A stretch of DNA of 64,000 bases from an uncultured Paraprevotella sp. (GCA_944321565.1 CALULT010000008.1:1-64000); one strand, 5' to 3'. Counted from the first letter of the stretch, positions 17,107-25,294 are shown. Made by a program: numbers and translations. The notes: a model not told the origin generated them from the sequence alone.

Positions 17107-17601
17107 ATGTTTAGAGAAATGCGCCGTAAGCGCCAATCATTGTCGACCGAAGAGTGCGTTGCCATACTTGAAAGAATGCCCAACGGAACATTGGCCCTTT
17201 ATGGGGACGACGGCTACCCCTACGCTGTTCCTGTCAGCTATGTGTATGCAGACGGGAAGATATATTTCCACAGTGCCATGCAAGGTCACAAAGTGGATGC
17301 CGTCAGACGGAATGGCAATGTCTCGTTCTGCGTGGTGGAACAGGATGATGTCAAGCCTGCCGAGTTTACCACTTATTTCCGTAGCGTGATAGTATTTGGC
17401 AAAGCCCGCATACTGACGGATGAGGACGAGAAGCGGAATGCCTTATGCTTGCTGGCCGACAAGTATTCGCATGGCGAGGCCGGCATGGAGGCGGAAATAG
17501 CCAAAGGTTTCAATAAGCTGCTGATGGTGGAAATCACCGTGGAGCATATTACCGGCAAGGAGGCCATTGAACTGGTGAGAAAAAGGAACTTAAAAGGATA
17601 A
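17107..17601 (+). CDS. pyridoxamine 5'-phosphate oxidase family protein, Nim-like
   Basis: This 164-residue flavin-binding split-barrel protein begins MFREMRRKRQSLSTEECVAI and contains LYGDDGYPYAVPVSYVYADG, YFHSAMQGHKVDAVRRNGNV and SFCVVEQDDVKPAEFTTYFR. These blocks are shared with the Nim (nitroimidazole reductase-type) branch of the PNPOx-like family. The conserved H of AMQGHK and the PYAVPVSYVY core are present. Whether it reduces nitroimidazoles cannot be judged from sequence, since most family members are uncharacterised flavoproteins. It is monocistronic after a 228-bp gap (16879-17106) that shows no gene, and ends in a strong bidirectional terminator. Confidence 0.9.
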   Translation: MFREMRRKRQSLSTEECVAILERMPNGTLALYGDDGYPYAVPVSYVYADGKIYFHSAMQGHKVDAVRRNGNVSFCVVEQDDVKPAEFTTYFRSVIVFGKARILTDEDEKRNALCLLADKYSHGEAGMEAEIAKGFNKLLMVEITVEHITGKEAIELVRKRNLKG

Positions 17602-17622
17602 GGGATGCGCCTTGCAGAGGGT

Positions 17623-17663
17623 GTAAAAAAGCTGTTCCGGTCTGCCTGAAACAGCTTTTTTAC
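17623..17663. terminator. bidirectional intrinsic terminator
   Basis: GTAAAAAAGCTGTT (17623-17636) and AACAGCTTTTTTAC (17650-17663) form a perfect 14-bp stem with A- and T-runs on both sides. It lies between the convergent Nim-like gene and FMN-reductase gene. Confidence 0.85.
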
Positions 17664-17697
17664 TTTCTTTGGATAAATATGGCCATTTGTTTGTGAC

Positions 17698-18330
17698 TTA
17701 CTCATATTTGTCTTGGATGAAGTGAGTGCGTACCCTTGCTTCATATTCAGGTCTCTTTATTCCGTTCTGCCTGCCGCTTTCAATGCACTTTAGCAGCCAG
17801 GCCATGTTTTGTCCCAATGTACGCATGGTTTGCAGCCCCTCTTTATCTTTGCGTACATCATCCGGAGTAAAGCCATGTACCGAGTTCCAGTATTGGGAAG
17901 AAACAATCGGCATATTACAGATGGTGAAATATTGGTTCAGCTGTTCAAATGTGGCGGATGCTCCTCCACGGCGGCATGAAACCACAGCCGCACCGACTTT
18001 CCCTGACATCCTGGTTTCAGTAGCATAGAACAGCCGGTTTAAGAAAGACACAAGCTGTCCCGTCGGTGCGCTGTAATAGACCGGTGAACCGATAACGATG
18101 CCGTCAAATTCGTCCAACCGTTCCTGTATGTCTTTCACCAAATCATCACGGAAGCAACGTCCGGTTTTCATGCAGCTTCCGCAGGCAATGCAGCCGGCTA
18201 TCGGTTTCTTGTCCAGATAGAGCAATTCCGTTTGGATGCCGTTAGCCTGCAATGTTGTTTCCAATTCATGCAAAGCGGTATAAGTGCAGCCCTCTTTGTT
18301 GGGGCTGCCGTTTATGAGCAATACTTTCAT
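17698..18330 (-). CDS. flavodoxin-fold NAD(P)H-dependent FMN reductase, iron-sulfur flavoprotein-like
   Basis: The 210-residue protein begins MKVLLINGSPNKEGCTYTAL, the phosphate-binding loop of NADPH-dependent FMN reductases. It contains the cysteine cluster CIACGSCMKTGRC (about residues 49-61), like iron-sulfur flavoproteins, and VIGSPVYYSAPTGQLVSFLN. The start at 18330 is set by the conserved MKVLLINGSP; a 33-residue upstream extension runs back through the neighbouring gene and is spurious. It is the third gene of a unit with the adjacent FMN reductase (4-base gap) and the NTF2-like gene, likely controlled by the divergent HxlR regulator. Confidence 0.88.
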   Translation of the reverse strand: MKVLLINGSPNKEGCTYTALHELETTLQANGIQTELLYLDKKPIAGCIACGSCMKTGRCFRDDLVKDIQERLDEFDGIVIGSPVYYSAPTGQLVSFLNRLFYATETRMSGKVGAAVVSCRRGGASATFEQLNQYFTICNMPIVSSQYWNSVHGFTPDDVRKDKEGLQTMRTLGQNMAWLLKCIESGRQNGIKRPEYEARVRTHFIQDKYE

Positions 18331-18334
18331 ATAA

Positions 18335-18874
18335 TTAAAATTTATGTGCCAGTTCAGCCGCTTGCTTGCGACCGTCGGTCTTGTCAATGTCGCCGGCTTC
18401 CAATACTCCGGGGACAAGCACTTCCCCAACGATTTCCCATTTCAGCAAGGCTGACGACCGTTCGACGGGGATGCGCACCCCGTCCATAACGCTGCTGTCC
18501 TGTTCTTCGCAGCAGGTTATCAGTCCGCATTTCTTGCCTGACAAGTCTTTGCCGGCCACGCAGAATGAATAAATACGGTCTATCACCCCTTTTATCTGTG
18601 CCGGGATGGAATACCAGTAGACCGGCATGGTGAACACCACGGCGTCGGCTTCGAGAATGAAAGGTGCTATTAGGTTGAAGTCATCGTCAAAAGAACAGGC
18701 CTTGCCGGTCTTGAAGCAGGTCTGGCAAGCGTGGCAACCGCCTATCTTCATGAATGCGGCGTCAAACCGTCTGACAGCGTGCCCGCACAGTTCCGCCTCC
18801 CGAATAAACGCATCTGTCATTGCAAAACTGTTGCCATACTTGCGCGGGCTTCCCGTGATAACCACGATTTTCAT
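18335..18874 (-). CDS. flavodoxin-fold NADPH-dependent FMN reductase family protein
   Basis: This 179-residue paralogue of the next gene has the FMN loop MKIVVITGSPRKYGNSFAMT, a cysteine pair block GGCHACQTCFKTGKACSFDD and VVFTMPVYWYSIPAQIKGVI. It probably reduces flavin or quinone-like substrates with NAD(P)H in the cytosol. Its ATG overlaps the upstream NTF2-like stop codon by one base (TAATG), so translation is coupled. The cysteine spacing suggests a metal or Fe-S site, which is inference. Confidence 0.88.
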   Translation of the reverse strand: MKIVVITGSPRKYGNSFAMTDAFIREAELCGHAVRRFDAAFMKIGGCHACQTCFKTGKACSFDDDFNLIAPFILEADAVVFTMPVYWYSIPAQIKGVIDRIYSFCVAGKDLSGKKCGLITCCEEQDSSVMDGVRIPVERSSALLKWEIVGEVLVPGVLEAGDIDKTDGRKQAAELAHKF

Positions 18875-19269
18875 TACTTGTCCTCCGTTATTTTTATCGT
18901 GTCGGAGTTTTGGTTATAGGCTTTTGCTACGCATTTCCATTCCCCGTCCATCTTCATCAGCAGAAGGTAATCGGTGAAATCGATGCGGCTGCCCCATTTC
19001 TCTTCCAGCACACGGACAACGGCAAGGGTTTCCTCCACATCCACAACGTCTATGCGTGCCTTAAAGTCATTGCCCGCACCGACAGTATCCACATTTCTGT
19101 AGAATTGTTCAATGTTGCCGTGTTCCAGCTTGCCGTCCAGATAACCGAACAGCACGGCTTCATCAATGAACAGTTCTTTTGCATACTTGCTATTGCCTTC
19201 CGCTACGCTTTTCACAAACTTCATGGCTGCTTCTTCCACGGCCTTGTATTCTTCAATGCTTGCTCTCAT
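18874..19269 (-). CDS. NTF2-like (lumazine-binding type) protein
   Basis: This 131-residue protein starts MRASIEEYKAVEEAAMKFVK and shows the cone-shaped NTF2 pattern: an amphipathic N-terminal helix, LFGYLDGKLEHGNIEQFYRN, then strands ending LLLMKMDGEWKCVAKAYNQN. Small SnoaL/NTF2-like proteins bind or act on small hydrophobic molecules; no catalytic residue is certain. It is the first gene of the three-gene FMN-reductase unit. The -7 box at 19304-19311 and the HxlR-like dyad lie directly upstream. Confidence 0.8.
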   Translation of the reverse strand: MRASIEEYKAVEEAAMKFVKSVAEGNSKYAKELFIDEAVLFGYLDGKLEHGNIEQFYRNVDTVGAGNDFKARIDVVDVEETLAVVRVLEEKWGSRIDFTDYLLLMKMDGEWKCVAKAYNQNSDTIKITEDK

Positions 19270-19303
19270 AATTGTTTGTTATTTAATGTGTTATTATCAG
19301 GTG

Positions 19304-19311
19304 CAAAGTTA
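19304..19311 (-). promoter_or_regulatory. -7 box of the NTF2/FMN-reductase unit
   Basis: CAAAGTTA on plus is TAACTTTG on minus, a consensus box 35 bases upstream of the start at 19269. Confidence 0.55.
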
Positions 19312-19352
19312 CTGGATAGTTCTAATACACGCAAGTACCGAAAAATTATTCA

Positions 19353-19376
19353 TATACTGAAAATTTATTCGGTATA
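19353..19376. promoter_or_regulatory. candidate HxlR operator
   Basis: TATACTGAA (19353-19361) and TTCGGTATA (19368-19376) form an inverted repeat matching in 8 of 9 positions. A third half-site, TACCGAA, lies at 19336-19342. The dyad lies between the divergent -7 boxes at 19304-19311 (minus) and 19401-19408 (plus), where a dimeric HxlR protein could block both promoters. Confidence 0.5.
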
Positions 19377-19400
19377 TCACAGTTTAGGGTAATTATCGCT

Positions 19401-19408
19401 ATCTTTGT
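19401..19408 (+). promoter_or_regulatory. -7 box of the HxlR regulator gene
   Basis: TATCTTTG matches the consensus and lies 27 bases before the ATG at 19436. Confidence 0.55.
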
Positions 19409-19435
19409 GCCATAAGAAATTGACTACGAAGAATT

Positions 19436-19789
19436 ATGTACGAAAGAAAGATACCCGTCGATTTGGATTGCCCCTTGCGGCTGACTATGAGCCTGATGGG
19501 CTCTAAATGGAAGTCTTGCATCTTGGATGAACTACGTCACAAACCGTTACGTCCAAGCGAGCTCCATAAGATATTTCCCGAGGCTACGCCCCGTGTGCTT
19601 GACCTACAACTGAAAGAGCTTGTTGAAGACGGCTTGGTGTCAAAGACCATCTATCCTGAGCTGCCGCCCCGTTCCGAATACGCCATCACCGCTTTGGGCA
19701 TGACGTTAATTCCAATCATAGACGCAATGATAGAGTGGGGCAACAGAAACACTGAGCTGTTTGAAAAGAAATACTTGAAACGTGAATGA
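19436..19789 (+). CDS. HxlR family winged-helix regulator
   Basis: This 117-residue protein has the HxlR (DUF24) signature throughout: CPLRLTMSLMGSKWKSCILD, ELRHKPLRPSELHKIFPEAT, PRVLDLQLKELVEDGLVSKT and YPELPPRSEYAITALGMTLI. C12 near the N-terminus is at the position used for redox or aldehyde sensing in several family members. That fits control of the divergent FMN-reductase unit by electrophiles, which is inference. It converges on the amidohydrolase gene with 7 bases between stops. Confidence 0.94.
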   Translation: MYERKIPVDLDCPLRLTMSLMGSKWKSCILDELRHKPLRPSELHKIFPEATPRVLDLQLKELVEDGLVSKTIYPELPPRSEYAITALGMTLIPIIDAMIEWGNRNTELFEKKYLKRE

Positions 19790-19796
19790 CGTCCTT

Positions 19797-20840
19797 TTAT
19801 TTTTCTGTTGTCTTTCCCTGCCGAATGCCCTTGTCGGCAAACAGCTCCTCGGCGTTCTTCCATAAAAACAAATCCGCATATCCGGCAAGCTCCTCGTCCG
19901 ATGCGAGCGTCTGTTTCAGTCTTTGCAGGTTACTTTTCAGCACGGCATCGGGTAAATAGGGATAATCCGAGCCATAAAGGATATGGTCGGGCGTGGTGAT
20001 AGTGAGCAGCGACCGCAAGACCTCGATGGTGGGACTGCCCGCCAAGTCGAAGTAAAGGCGCGACAGGTTGCCTTCCCAGTCTATCGGCTGCATATAGCCC
20101 TGCGCGACCATTGCCGGAAGGATAGACTTCATTCTCGGCAACGCCAACGGCAGGAACGCACCGCAATGGGGCACGACCACTTTCAGGTTTGGGTAGCGCA
20201 GCAGCACGTTCTTCGATAGCATATTCACCACGGCGCGGGTGGTCTCCGCCGGATATTCGTACATCGCCAGCGGCGTGGTGGCGATGATTTTCTCCGGATA
20301 AGGCGTGGGACGGTGTGGATGGATGATGATGACGGCGTGACGCTCGTTCAGGATTTGCATCAGCGGATCCAACGCCTCGTCACCTAAGTATTGTCCTCGG
20401 CTGTTGGTCGCCAGCTTCACGCCGTCCGCGCCCAAGGTGTCAAGCGCATAAATGGCTTCGCGGATGGCGGCATCCACATTGGGCAGAGGCAGGGCTGCGC
20501 AGAACCTGAACCTGCCGGGATAGCCCTGTTTTACCCTTGCCGAAACCTCGTTTACCCGGCGGATGCACTCGGCGCTTTCCTCCGCATCATCGTAATACGG
20601 CTGCGGGGCAGGCATCGTGAGTACAGCGGTGCGGATGCCCGCGCTGTCCATAAAGGCGATGTGCCGCCCGGCATCCCATTCGGGCAACGGGAAAGTCTCT
20701 TCCAATTCCGCCCCGTGTGCTTTCAGCATCTTCACGTATTCGGGGATGATGATGTGGGTGTGGACATCGACCGTCTGCGCCGACAAGGGAAAGACGGCTA
20801 ATGCCATACCTACCAATTCCATATAAATTTTCCGTCTCAT
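19797..20840 (-). CDS. secreted amidohydrolase (ACMSD-like)
   Basis: This 347-residue protein has an N-terminal signal (MELVGMALAVFPLSAQ) and a metal-dependent TIM-barrel hydrolase domain: VDVHTHIIIPEY supplies the H-x-H metal pair, IIIHPHRPTPYP the next His, VVVPHCGAFLPLAL another, and ILYGSDYPYLPDAV the catalytic Asp. It belongs with amino-carboxymuconate-semialdehyde decarboxylase-type enzymes; the substrate is unknown. A signal peptide is unusual for the family. It follows the truncated monooxygenase and Fe-alcohol dehydrogenase genes in one minus-strand unit. Confidence 0.88.
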   Translation of the reverse strand: MRRKIYMELVGMALAVFPLSAQTVDVHTHIIIPEYVKMLKAHGAELEETFPLPEWDAGRHIAFMDSAGIRTAVLTMPAPQPYYDDAEESAECIRRVNEVSARVKQGYPGRFRFCAALPLPNVDAAIREAIYALDTLGADGVKLATNSRGQYLGDEALDPLMQILNERHAVIIIHPHRPTPYPEKIIATTPLAMYEYPAETTRAVVNMLSKNVLLRYPNLKVVVPHCGAFLPLALPRMKSILPAMVAQGYMQPIDWEGNLSRLYFDLAGSPTIEVLRSLLTITTPDHILYGSDYPYLPDAVLKSNLQRLKQTLASDEELAGYADLFLWKNAEELFADKGIRQGKTTEK

Positions 20841-20856
20841 AAGCGCGGTTTATCAG

Positions 20857-21090
20857 TCAATTCTTACTATCTGCGCACTCCATAAAGTTTTTGATTCGGT
20901 TGGCAGGGTTGAGCGGTGTCTGGTCTGACAATACCAACGACTTGACCATGTGCAGCGTTCCCTGCTTGTATTTCCGGAAATGCGCGGAAGCGATGTGCTT
21001 GTCGTATGCCTCCCGGCTCGCGTATGTTTCAAGAATGGTTATTTGGCAGGGATTCTCCTTCTCGCCGACGGCATACAAACACTGTCCCAA
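20857..21090 (-). pseudogene. 5'-truncated antibiotic biosynthesis monooxygenase (ABM) family gene
   Basis: The frame encodes LYAVGEKENPCQITILETYA, SREAYDKHIASAHFRKYKQG and TLHMVKSLVLSDQTPLNPAN, the C-terminal two thirds of a typical ABM-domain protein of about 110 residues. The expected N-terminal strand and helix are missing. The frame opens only with TTG at 21090 and runs back to a stop just 3' of the alcohol dehydrogenase gene, 18 bases away. This looks like a deletion joining the two genes. A short translated product from the TTG is possible. Confidence 0.7.
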
Positions 21091-21108
21091 CGTTCTTAAA
21101 AGAATCTG

Positions 21109-22290
21109 TTATTTATAGGATTCCTTATAGACATTCACGATGTCCTCGTCCGTCATCTGCACACGGTCGCTGGTGAACATCACGCCCATTACTTCGCGGG
21201 TGTTACGCATCAGTGTCTCGAACTCGTCGGGCGTGATGTCGTAGTCGGACATCTTCAGGTCTGCCACGCCACAAGCCTCCTGCAAGCGGGTGAGGGCGGT
21301 AAGGAAGTCTTCGGGCTTCGTGGCTTCGGGCATCCCCATCGCCTGCGCCATGCGGATGAAACGGTCATCGCAAGCGTGGCGCTCGATGAAGTATTTGTAG
21401 TATGCCTTGCTGACCATAATCAAACCTGCGCCGTGGGGCAATGCCGGGTGGTAGGCGGAGAGCGCGTGTTCAAGGGCGTGTTCGCTGGTGATGAGCGTGA
21501 GACACATCACTACACCCGACAAAGTATTGCCGAAAGCCACGTGGGTGCGGGCTTCCATATCCTTGCCGTCTTTCACGGCGCGGGGCAGGTACTTCGCCAA
21601 ATTCTCGATGGCGGTCAGGGCGTACATATCGCTCATCAGGTTCGCGCCACGGGCAATGTAACCCTCCGTGCTGTGGAACAGGGCATCGAAGCCTTGATAG
21701 GCGGTGAATGTGGGCGGCACGCTTGCCATCAGTTCCGGGTCCACGATGGAGAGGACGGGGAACAGGGAAGCATCGCCCACAAACGCCTTCTCGAAAGTAT
21801 CTTCTTTGGTAATGACACCCGAATTGTCCGTTTCCGAGCCTGTACCTGCCGTGGTGGTAATGGCAATGATGGGCAGCGGCTTGACGGCAATCGGCTGTCC
21901 CTTGCCCGAACCGATAGGCACGTAATCCCACAATTCGCCTTCATTGGTTGCCATTACCGCAATGGCTTTCGTGCAGTCCATCACGCTGCCGCCACCCAAT
22001 GCCACGAGGAAGTCACAGCCGTTCTCGCGGGCAACCTTCGCTCCGGCATTCACGTTGCCCACAGTAGGATTGGGCATTACGCCATCGAACAGGAAGGTTT
22101 CCACACCGGCCTTGTGCAGCTGCTCTTCCGTGCGTGACAGATAACCGTTGGCACGGGTCGCTTTACCGTTGGAGATGACGATAAGGGCGCGTTTGCCCGG
22201 CATCGGTTGTTCACTCAGTTTGTCCAGCATCCCTGCCCCGAACATCACGCGGGTAGGAACGTACATGTCGTAAGTCAGATTTGTTTCCAT
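21109..22290 (-). CDS. iron-containing alcohol dehydrogenase
   Basis: This 393-residue cytosolic enzyme of the Fe-ADH (YqhD/BDH-like) family oxidises or reduces alcohols and aldehydes with NAD(P)H. Visible are FGAGMLDKLSEQ, the nucleotide-binding GGGSVMDCTKAIAV, TTAGTGSETDNSGVIT, and the metal-binding blocks GFDALFHSTEGYI and EHALEHALSAYHPALPHGAG, which supply the Asp and His ligands. Length and motifs are complete. Its promoter is at 22320-22327, and it heads the unit that continues into the ABM remnant and the amidohydrolase. YqhD-like members often detoxify aldehydes, in keeping with the neighbourhood. Confidence 0.95.
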   Translation of the reverse strand: METNLTYDMYVPTRVMFGAGMLDKLSEQPMPGKRALIVISNGKATRANGYLSRTEEQLHKAGVETFLFDGVMPNPTVGNVNAGAKVARENGCDFLVALGGGSVMDCTKAIAVMATNEGELWDYVPIGSGKGQPIAVKPLPIIAITTTAGTGSETDNSGVITKEDTFEKAFVGDASLFPVLSIVDPELMASVPPTFTAYQGFDALFHSTEGYIARGANLMSDMYALTAIENLAKYLPRAVKDGKDMEARTHVAFGNTLSGVVMCLTLITSEHALEHALSAYHPALPHGAGLIMVSKAYYKYFIERHACDDRFIRMAQAMGMPEATKPEDFLTALTRLQEACGVADLKMSDYDITPDEFETLMRNTREVMGVMFTSDRVQMTDEDIVNVYKESYK

Positions 22291-22319
22291 TGTTCTTTTT
22301 TATGTTTATGATTCTGTTG

Positions 22320-22327
22320 CAAAGGTA
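22320..22327 (-). promoter_or_regulatory. -7 box of the alcohol dehydrogenase unit
   Basis: CAAAGGTA on plus is TACCTTTG on minus, 30 bases upstream of the start at 22290. Confidence 0.55.
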
Positions 22328-22429
22328 GCGGTTGGCTGTCGGAAAGGGCATACCCAAATTCCCTGCGGTTGTAACCATCTTACGGAAAATGAATTTCTCT
22401 TAGTGCAAGAAAGATTCGATGCAGACTGG

Positions 22430-22762
22430 TCAATGCCCTGCCGATTCCGAAAACAAGTTTATCACTACGACCCCGCCGAGAATCATGCAGATGCCGATGA
22501 TGGCAGGAAGGTCAAGATGCTGCTTGAACACCAGCCAGCCGACAAGTGCCACCAGCACGATGCCCGCTCCCGACCAAATGGCGTAGGCGATACCCAACGG
22601 GATGCTCCGCAAAACCATGCTGAGGAAATAGAACGCGCCTGCATAGCCCGCAAGGGTTATCAATGACGGCACGAGGCGGGTGAACTGCTCAGCCTGTTTC
22701 AGGGCACTCGTGGCAACCACCTCGCAGATGATTGCCAGCAAAAGGATAAGATACTGTTTCAT
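22430..22762 (-). CDS. small multidrug resistance (SMR) family transporter
   Basis: This 110-residue protein has four transmembrane helices. The EmrE/Qac signatures are present: the essential membrane Glu in AIICEVVATSALKQAEQF, GYAGAFYFLSMVLRSIPLGI and AYAIWSGAGIVLVALVGWLV, then the last helix AIIGICMILGGVVVINLFSE. It would act as an antiparallel dimer exporting cationic compounds or guanidinium by proton exchange. It is a single gene on the minus strand. The 230-bp gap to the EamA gene (22763-22993) shows no gene. Confidence 0.93.
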   Translation of the reverse strand: MKQYLILLLAIICEVVATSALKQAEQFTRLVPSLITLAGYAGAFYFLSMVLRSIPLGIAYAIWSGAGIVLVALVGWLVFKQHLDLPAIIGICMILGGVVVINLFSESAGH

Positions 22763-22993
22763 GCTGTTTTTTGTTTATTGATTACCTGTTACGGCAAAAA
22801 TACAAAAAAACAAAATCCGCCTTAAAATGCGTGTCGGTTAAATAAAGTGACGCACGGAGCTGCGGATTTGTTAAGGTTTACAAAACCGGAAGCGGGGCAA
22901 GAATAGGTTACTGGAAGATGCGCTAGCAAAGCCCCGCCGTGTTTTTATACAGGCGGTGTCTTCCACTGGACATAAGCCTATTGAAAGAAATTC

Positions 22994-23866
22994 CTATTCC
23001 TTTGCCGTTTCAATCTTAGAAGCCAAACGCGCCCCTACAAGCATCAAGGCAAGGGCGATGAAGAAAATCCAGTCGGGACGCTCGCGCAAGACCAGCATAG
23101 ACAACACGGCGCCGATGAACGGGGCTATGGCGTAATAGGCACTGGTGCGGGCGGCGCCGATGACGCGCTGCGCATAAGTGTAATAGTAGATACTCAACCC
23201 GTAAGCGACAAATCCCAACAGCATCGCCATGCCCAGCAGCCATACGGGAGCGAATCTCTCGCCGATAATCAGGGCTACCGCCAACGCGCCTGTCCCCGAA
23301 CCCAAGCCTTTCACCATGACGATTTGCAAAGGGTCGCGGTCGGCTATCTGGCGGGTGCAGTTATTTTCAAGTCCCCAACAGACCGTGGCAGCCAGCACCA
23401 GCAGGGAGCCGAAAGAGAAGGAGAAACTGTCTTCCGACTCTACCGTAAGCAGGATGCTCGACAACGTAATCAAGGCGATGGCTATCCACAACCGCCGCCC
23501 GATGGCTTCGTGGAACATCGTGAAAGCGATGATGGCTGTTGCCACAATCTCGAAATTGTTGAGCAGGGAAGCATTGGCGGCTGGGGTGAATTTCAGTCCG
23601 AGCATCAGCAAGATGGGTGCGGCGATATCCAATGCGACCATAGCGACCGTGTAACGCAAATCCTCTCGGCGCAGCGGTTGCTCGTGGCGTTGGCGGTGCA
23701 AGGCGGAGAGGATAATCATCCCCGCTCCCGCGCCCAAATAGAGGAAAGCCGCCAGCATCGTCGGCGGGACTTCTTCCAGCAAGAGCTTCGAGAATGGCAT
23801 ACTGAGGGCATACAAGGCTGCCGCGAGCACGGCGTGGAATATGGCTTTATGGTATTTGCAGGACAT
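22994..23866 (-). CDS. EamA/DMT family transporter
   Basis: This 290-residue inner-membrane protein has ten predicted helices in two EamA halves (about 8-140 and 150-285). Typical segments are LYALSMPFSKLLLEEVPPTM, LMLGLKFTPAANASLLNNFE, and in the second half VIGAARTSAYYAIAPFIGAV followed by LSMLVLRERPDWIFFIALAL. The drug/metabolite transporter superfamily exports metabolites or imports nucleotide-like compounds; the substrate cannot be read from sequence. It lies downstream of the truncated RND adaptor gene on the same strand and may be transcribed with it. Confidence 0.9.
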   Translation of the reverse strand: MSCKYHKAIFHAVLAAALYALSMPFSKLLLEEVPPTMLAAFLYLGAGAGMIILSALHRQRHEQPLRREDLRYTVAMVALDIAAPILLMLGLKFTPAANASLLNNFEIVATAIIAFTMFHEAIGRRLWIAIALITLSSILLTVESEDSFSFSFGSLLVLAATVCWGLENNCTRQIADRDPLQIVMVKGLGSGTGALAVALIIGERFAPVWLLGMAMLLGFVAYGLSIYYYTYAQRVIGAARTSAYYAIAPFIGAVLSMLVLRERPDWIFFIALALMLVGARLASKIETAKE

Positions 23867-23950
23867 AATCGTGATGTTTTTATTGGTTTGGTTGCGAAGA
23901 TAAGGAAAATCGGGGAGCGTGGCAATGGAAAGAAGGCAAATCTACAAATA

Positions 23951-24745
23951 TTACACCGCCCCCGTCGAGCGGTCTATCACGCCGCTGATGCTCTCTATCC
24001 GTCCTTTCTCCTTATATAATGAGCCGTTGCTCAGGTAAAGGCTGATGTCCGGCATCCCCTTGATGGCTTTCTCCGCCGAACCATACCGCTGCAAGAGGTC
24101 GAGCGGGCGGCTTTCGTTCATCGAGAAATAGACATACATACTGGAATTGTCGGACACCACCGTCAGCGGCTGTTCCATCGTGCTGCCCACCAATGCGCCC
24201 TGACGGTAAGGGAGTGTGCCCACCACACCGTCCGCCGGACTGCGCACCACGGTGTACGACAAATCGTTCCGCGCGTTCGCCAGCCGTGCCTTTGCCTGTT
24301 CTACCGCCGCTTCCGCGCTTGCCAGCTCGTTGGCGGCCTTCTGCATATCGAAATCCGATATGACCTTTTGTTCCAGCAGCCTCTGTCGTCCCTCATACGT
24401 GATGCGGGCGGTAGCGAGGGCGGATTGCGCCGTCTTTACATCCGCTTCCGCCGTGTTCAGCGCAACCCGGTAAGGCACTTGATCGATGACAAACAGCACC
24501 TGCCCCTTGCTGACCCGTTGCCCCTCGATGACCAATAGCTGTTGCAACGTGCCGCCCACTTGCGGATAAATCTCGATGTCCTGCCTGCCGCGTATGGCGG
24601 CGGAGTAGCGCGAATCGAGGTTGCGCGATTCTTTCTTGACCGTCATCGTCGGGTAGGACGACGGGGCCTGCTTCTGTTCTTCCCTGCAAGAAGTGAAGGC
24701 GATGAGAGCCAACAGGAAGAACGTAAATACCCGGTTCTTTCTCAT
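23951..24745 (-). pseudogene. 3'-truncated RND efflux periplasmic adaptor (membrane fusion protein)
   Basis: The 264-residue frame has a lipoprotein signal (FFLLALIAFTSC), a beta-barrel and lipoyl segment (IEIYPQVGGTLQQLLVIEGQ, RVSKGQVLFVIDQVPYRVAL), a coiled-coil hairpin (about 85-160) and YTVVRSPADGVVGTLPYRQG. It stops abruptly after GVIDRSTGAV. Full-length AcrA/MexA-type adaptors run about 370-400 residues and continue past the DRSTGA motif into the beta-barrel and membrane-proximal domains, which are missing. The RND pump and outer-membrane channel genes that normally follow are also absent. A deletion fused it to the EamA region; it is probably non-functional. Confidence 0.8.
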
Positions 24746-24783
24746 ACGATTATCTTTTATTTTTATGATTGATTTCTACGCTG

Positions 24784-24791
24784 CAAAGGTA
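24784..24791 (-). promoter_or_regulatory. -7 box of the RND adaptor remnant
   Basis: CAAAGGTA on plus is TACCTTTG on minus, 39 bases upstream of the start at 24745. Confidence 0.5.
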
Positions 24792-24858
24792 GGGCGTATG
24801 CAGAAACGGGCAGTTGCTGTTCGGCTCAAAGAGTTGTTGCTTTGGGGGTCAAATGAAG

Positions 24859-24895
24859 AATCCCCTGCAAACCTTCGTTCGGCTTGCAGGGGATT
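24859..24895. terminator. hairpin downstream of the DUF2442 gene
   Basis: AATCCCCTGCAA (24859-24870) pairs perfectly with TTGCAGGGGATT (24884-24895). It sits between the DUF2442 stop and the RND adaptor promoter, so it probably ends the DUF2442 transcript, although a clear U-tract is lacking. Confidence 0.5.
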
Positions 24896-24927
24896 TGATT
24901 ACTGATTTCTTAAATGCCTCTTTGTTT

Positions 24928-25227
24928 TTATACCACATCCAGCGGCGACCGCTTCATCACCAACGGATAACGTTCGGGATGTTTGAGGCTCTCGATTTCG
25001 AGGTCTATGTCCAACTCCGGCCATTCGATGGCGTTCGGTCCTGCCAACCGCACATTAAGCGCACTGCTGACACGGGCATCGCGCAACCAAGGCACACGGT
25101 TGTACGACACGAAATAATCCTGCCCCAACACGGACAGCATCATACCCTGCGCATTAATCATCAACACGCTTACCGATGTGGGTGGAGACGATGTATATCC
25201 GTCTTCTTGTCTGAACTTGGGACTCAT
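24928..25227 (-). CDS. DUF2442 family protein
   Basis: The 99-residue protein contains NAQGMMLSVLGQDYFVSYNR, VPWLRDARVSSALNVRLAGP and WPELDIDLEIESLKHPERYP, the DUF2442 pattern of a small beta-rich domain. Family knowledge: DUF2442 proteins are small, cytosolic, often near toxin-antitoxin or DUF4160 genes, with no established activity. No DUF4160 partner is seen. It has a terminator-like hairpin downstream and an AraC gene upstream on the same strand, 67 bases away. Confidence 0.82.
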   Translation of the reverse strand: MSPKFRQEDGYTSSPPTSVSVLMINAQGMMLSVLGQDYFVSYNRVPWLRDARVSSALNVRLAGPNAIEWPELDIDLEIESLKHPERYPLVMKRSPLDVV

Positions 25228-25294
25228 TGCATAATTATTTTTATCTGTTTGCGAAGATACGTATAATCTGTTAATTGTGCAAACCTCTTTTCAT

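Noticed and set aside
17107..17601. Calling the Nim-like gene a nitroimidazole resistance determinant
   Set aside because: Only family-level blocks are visible; many related flavoproteins are not linked to resistance, and no insertion-sequence promoter is present.
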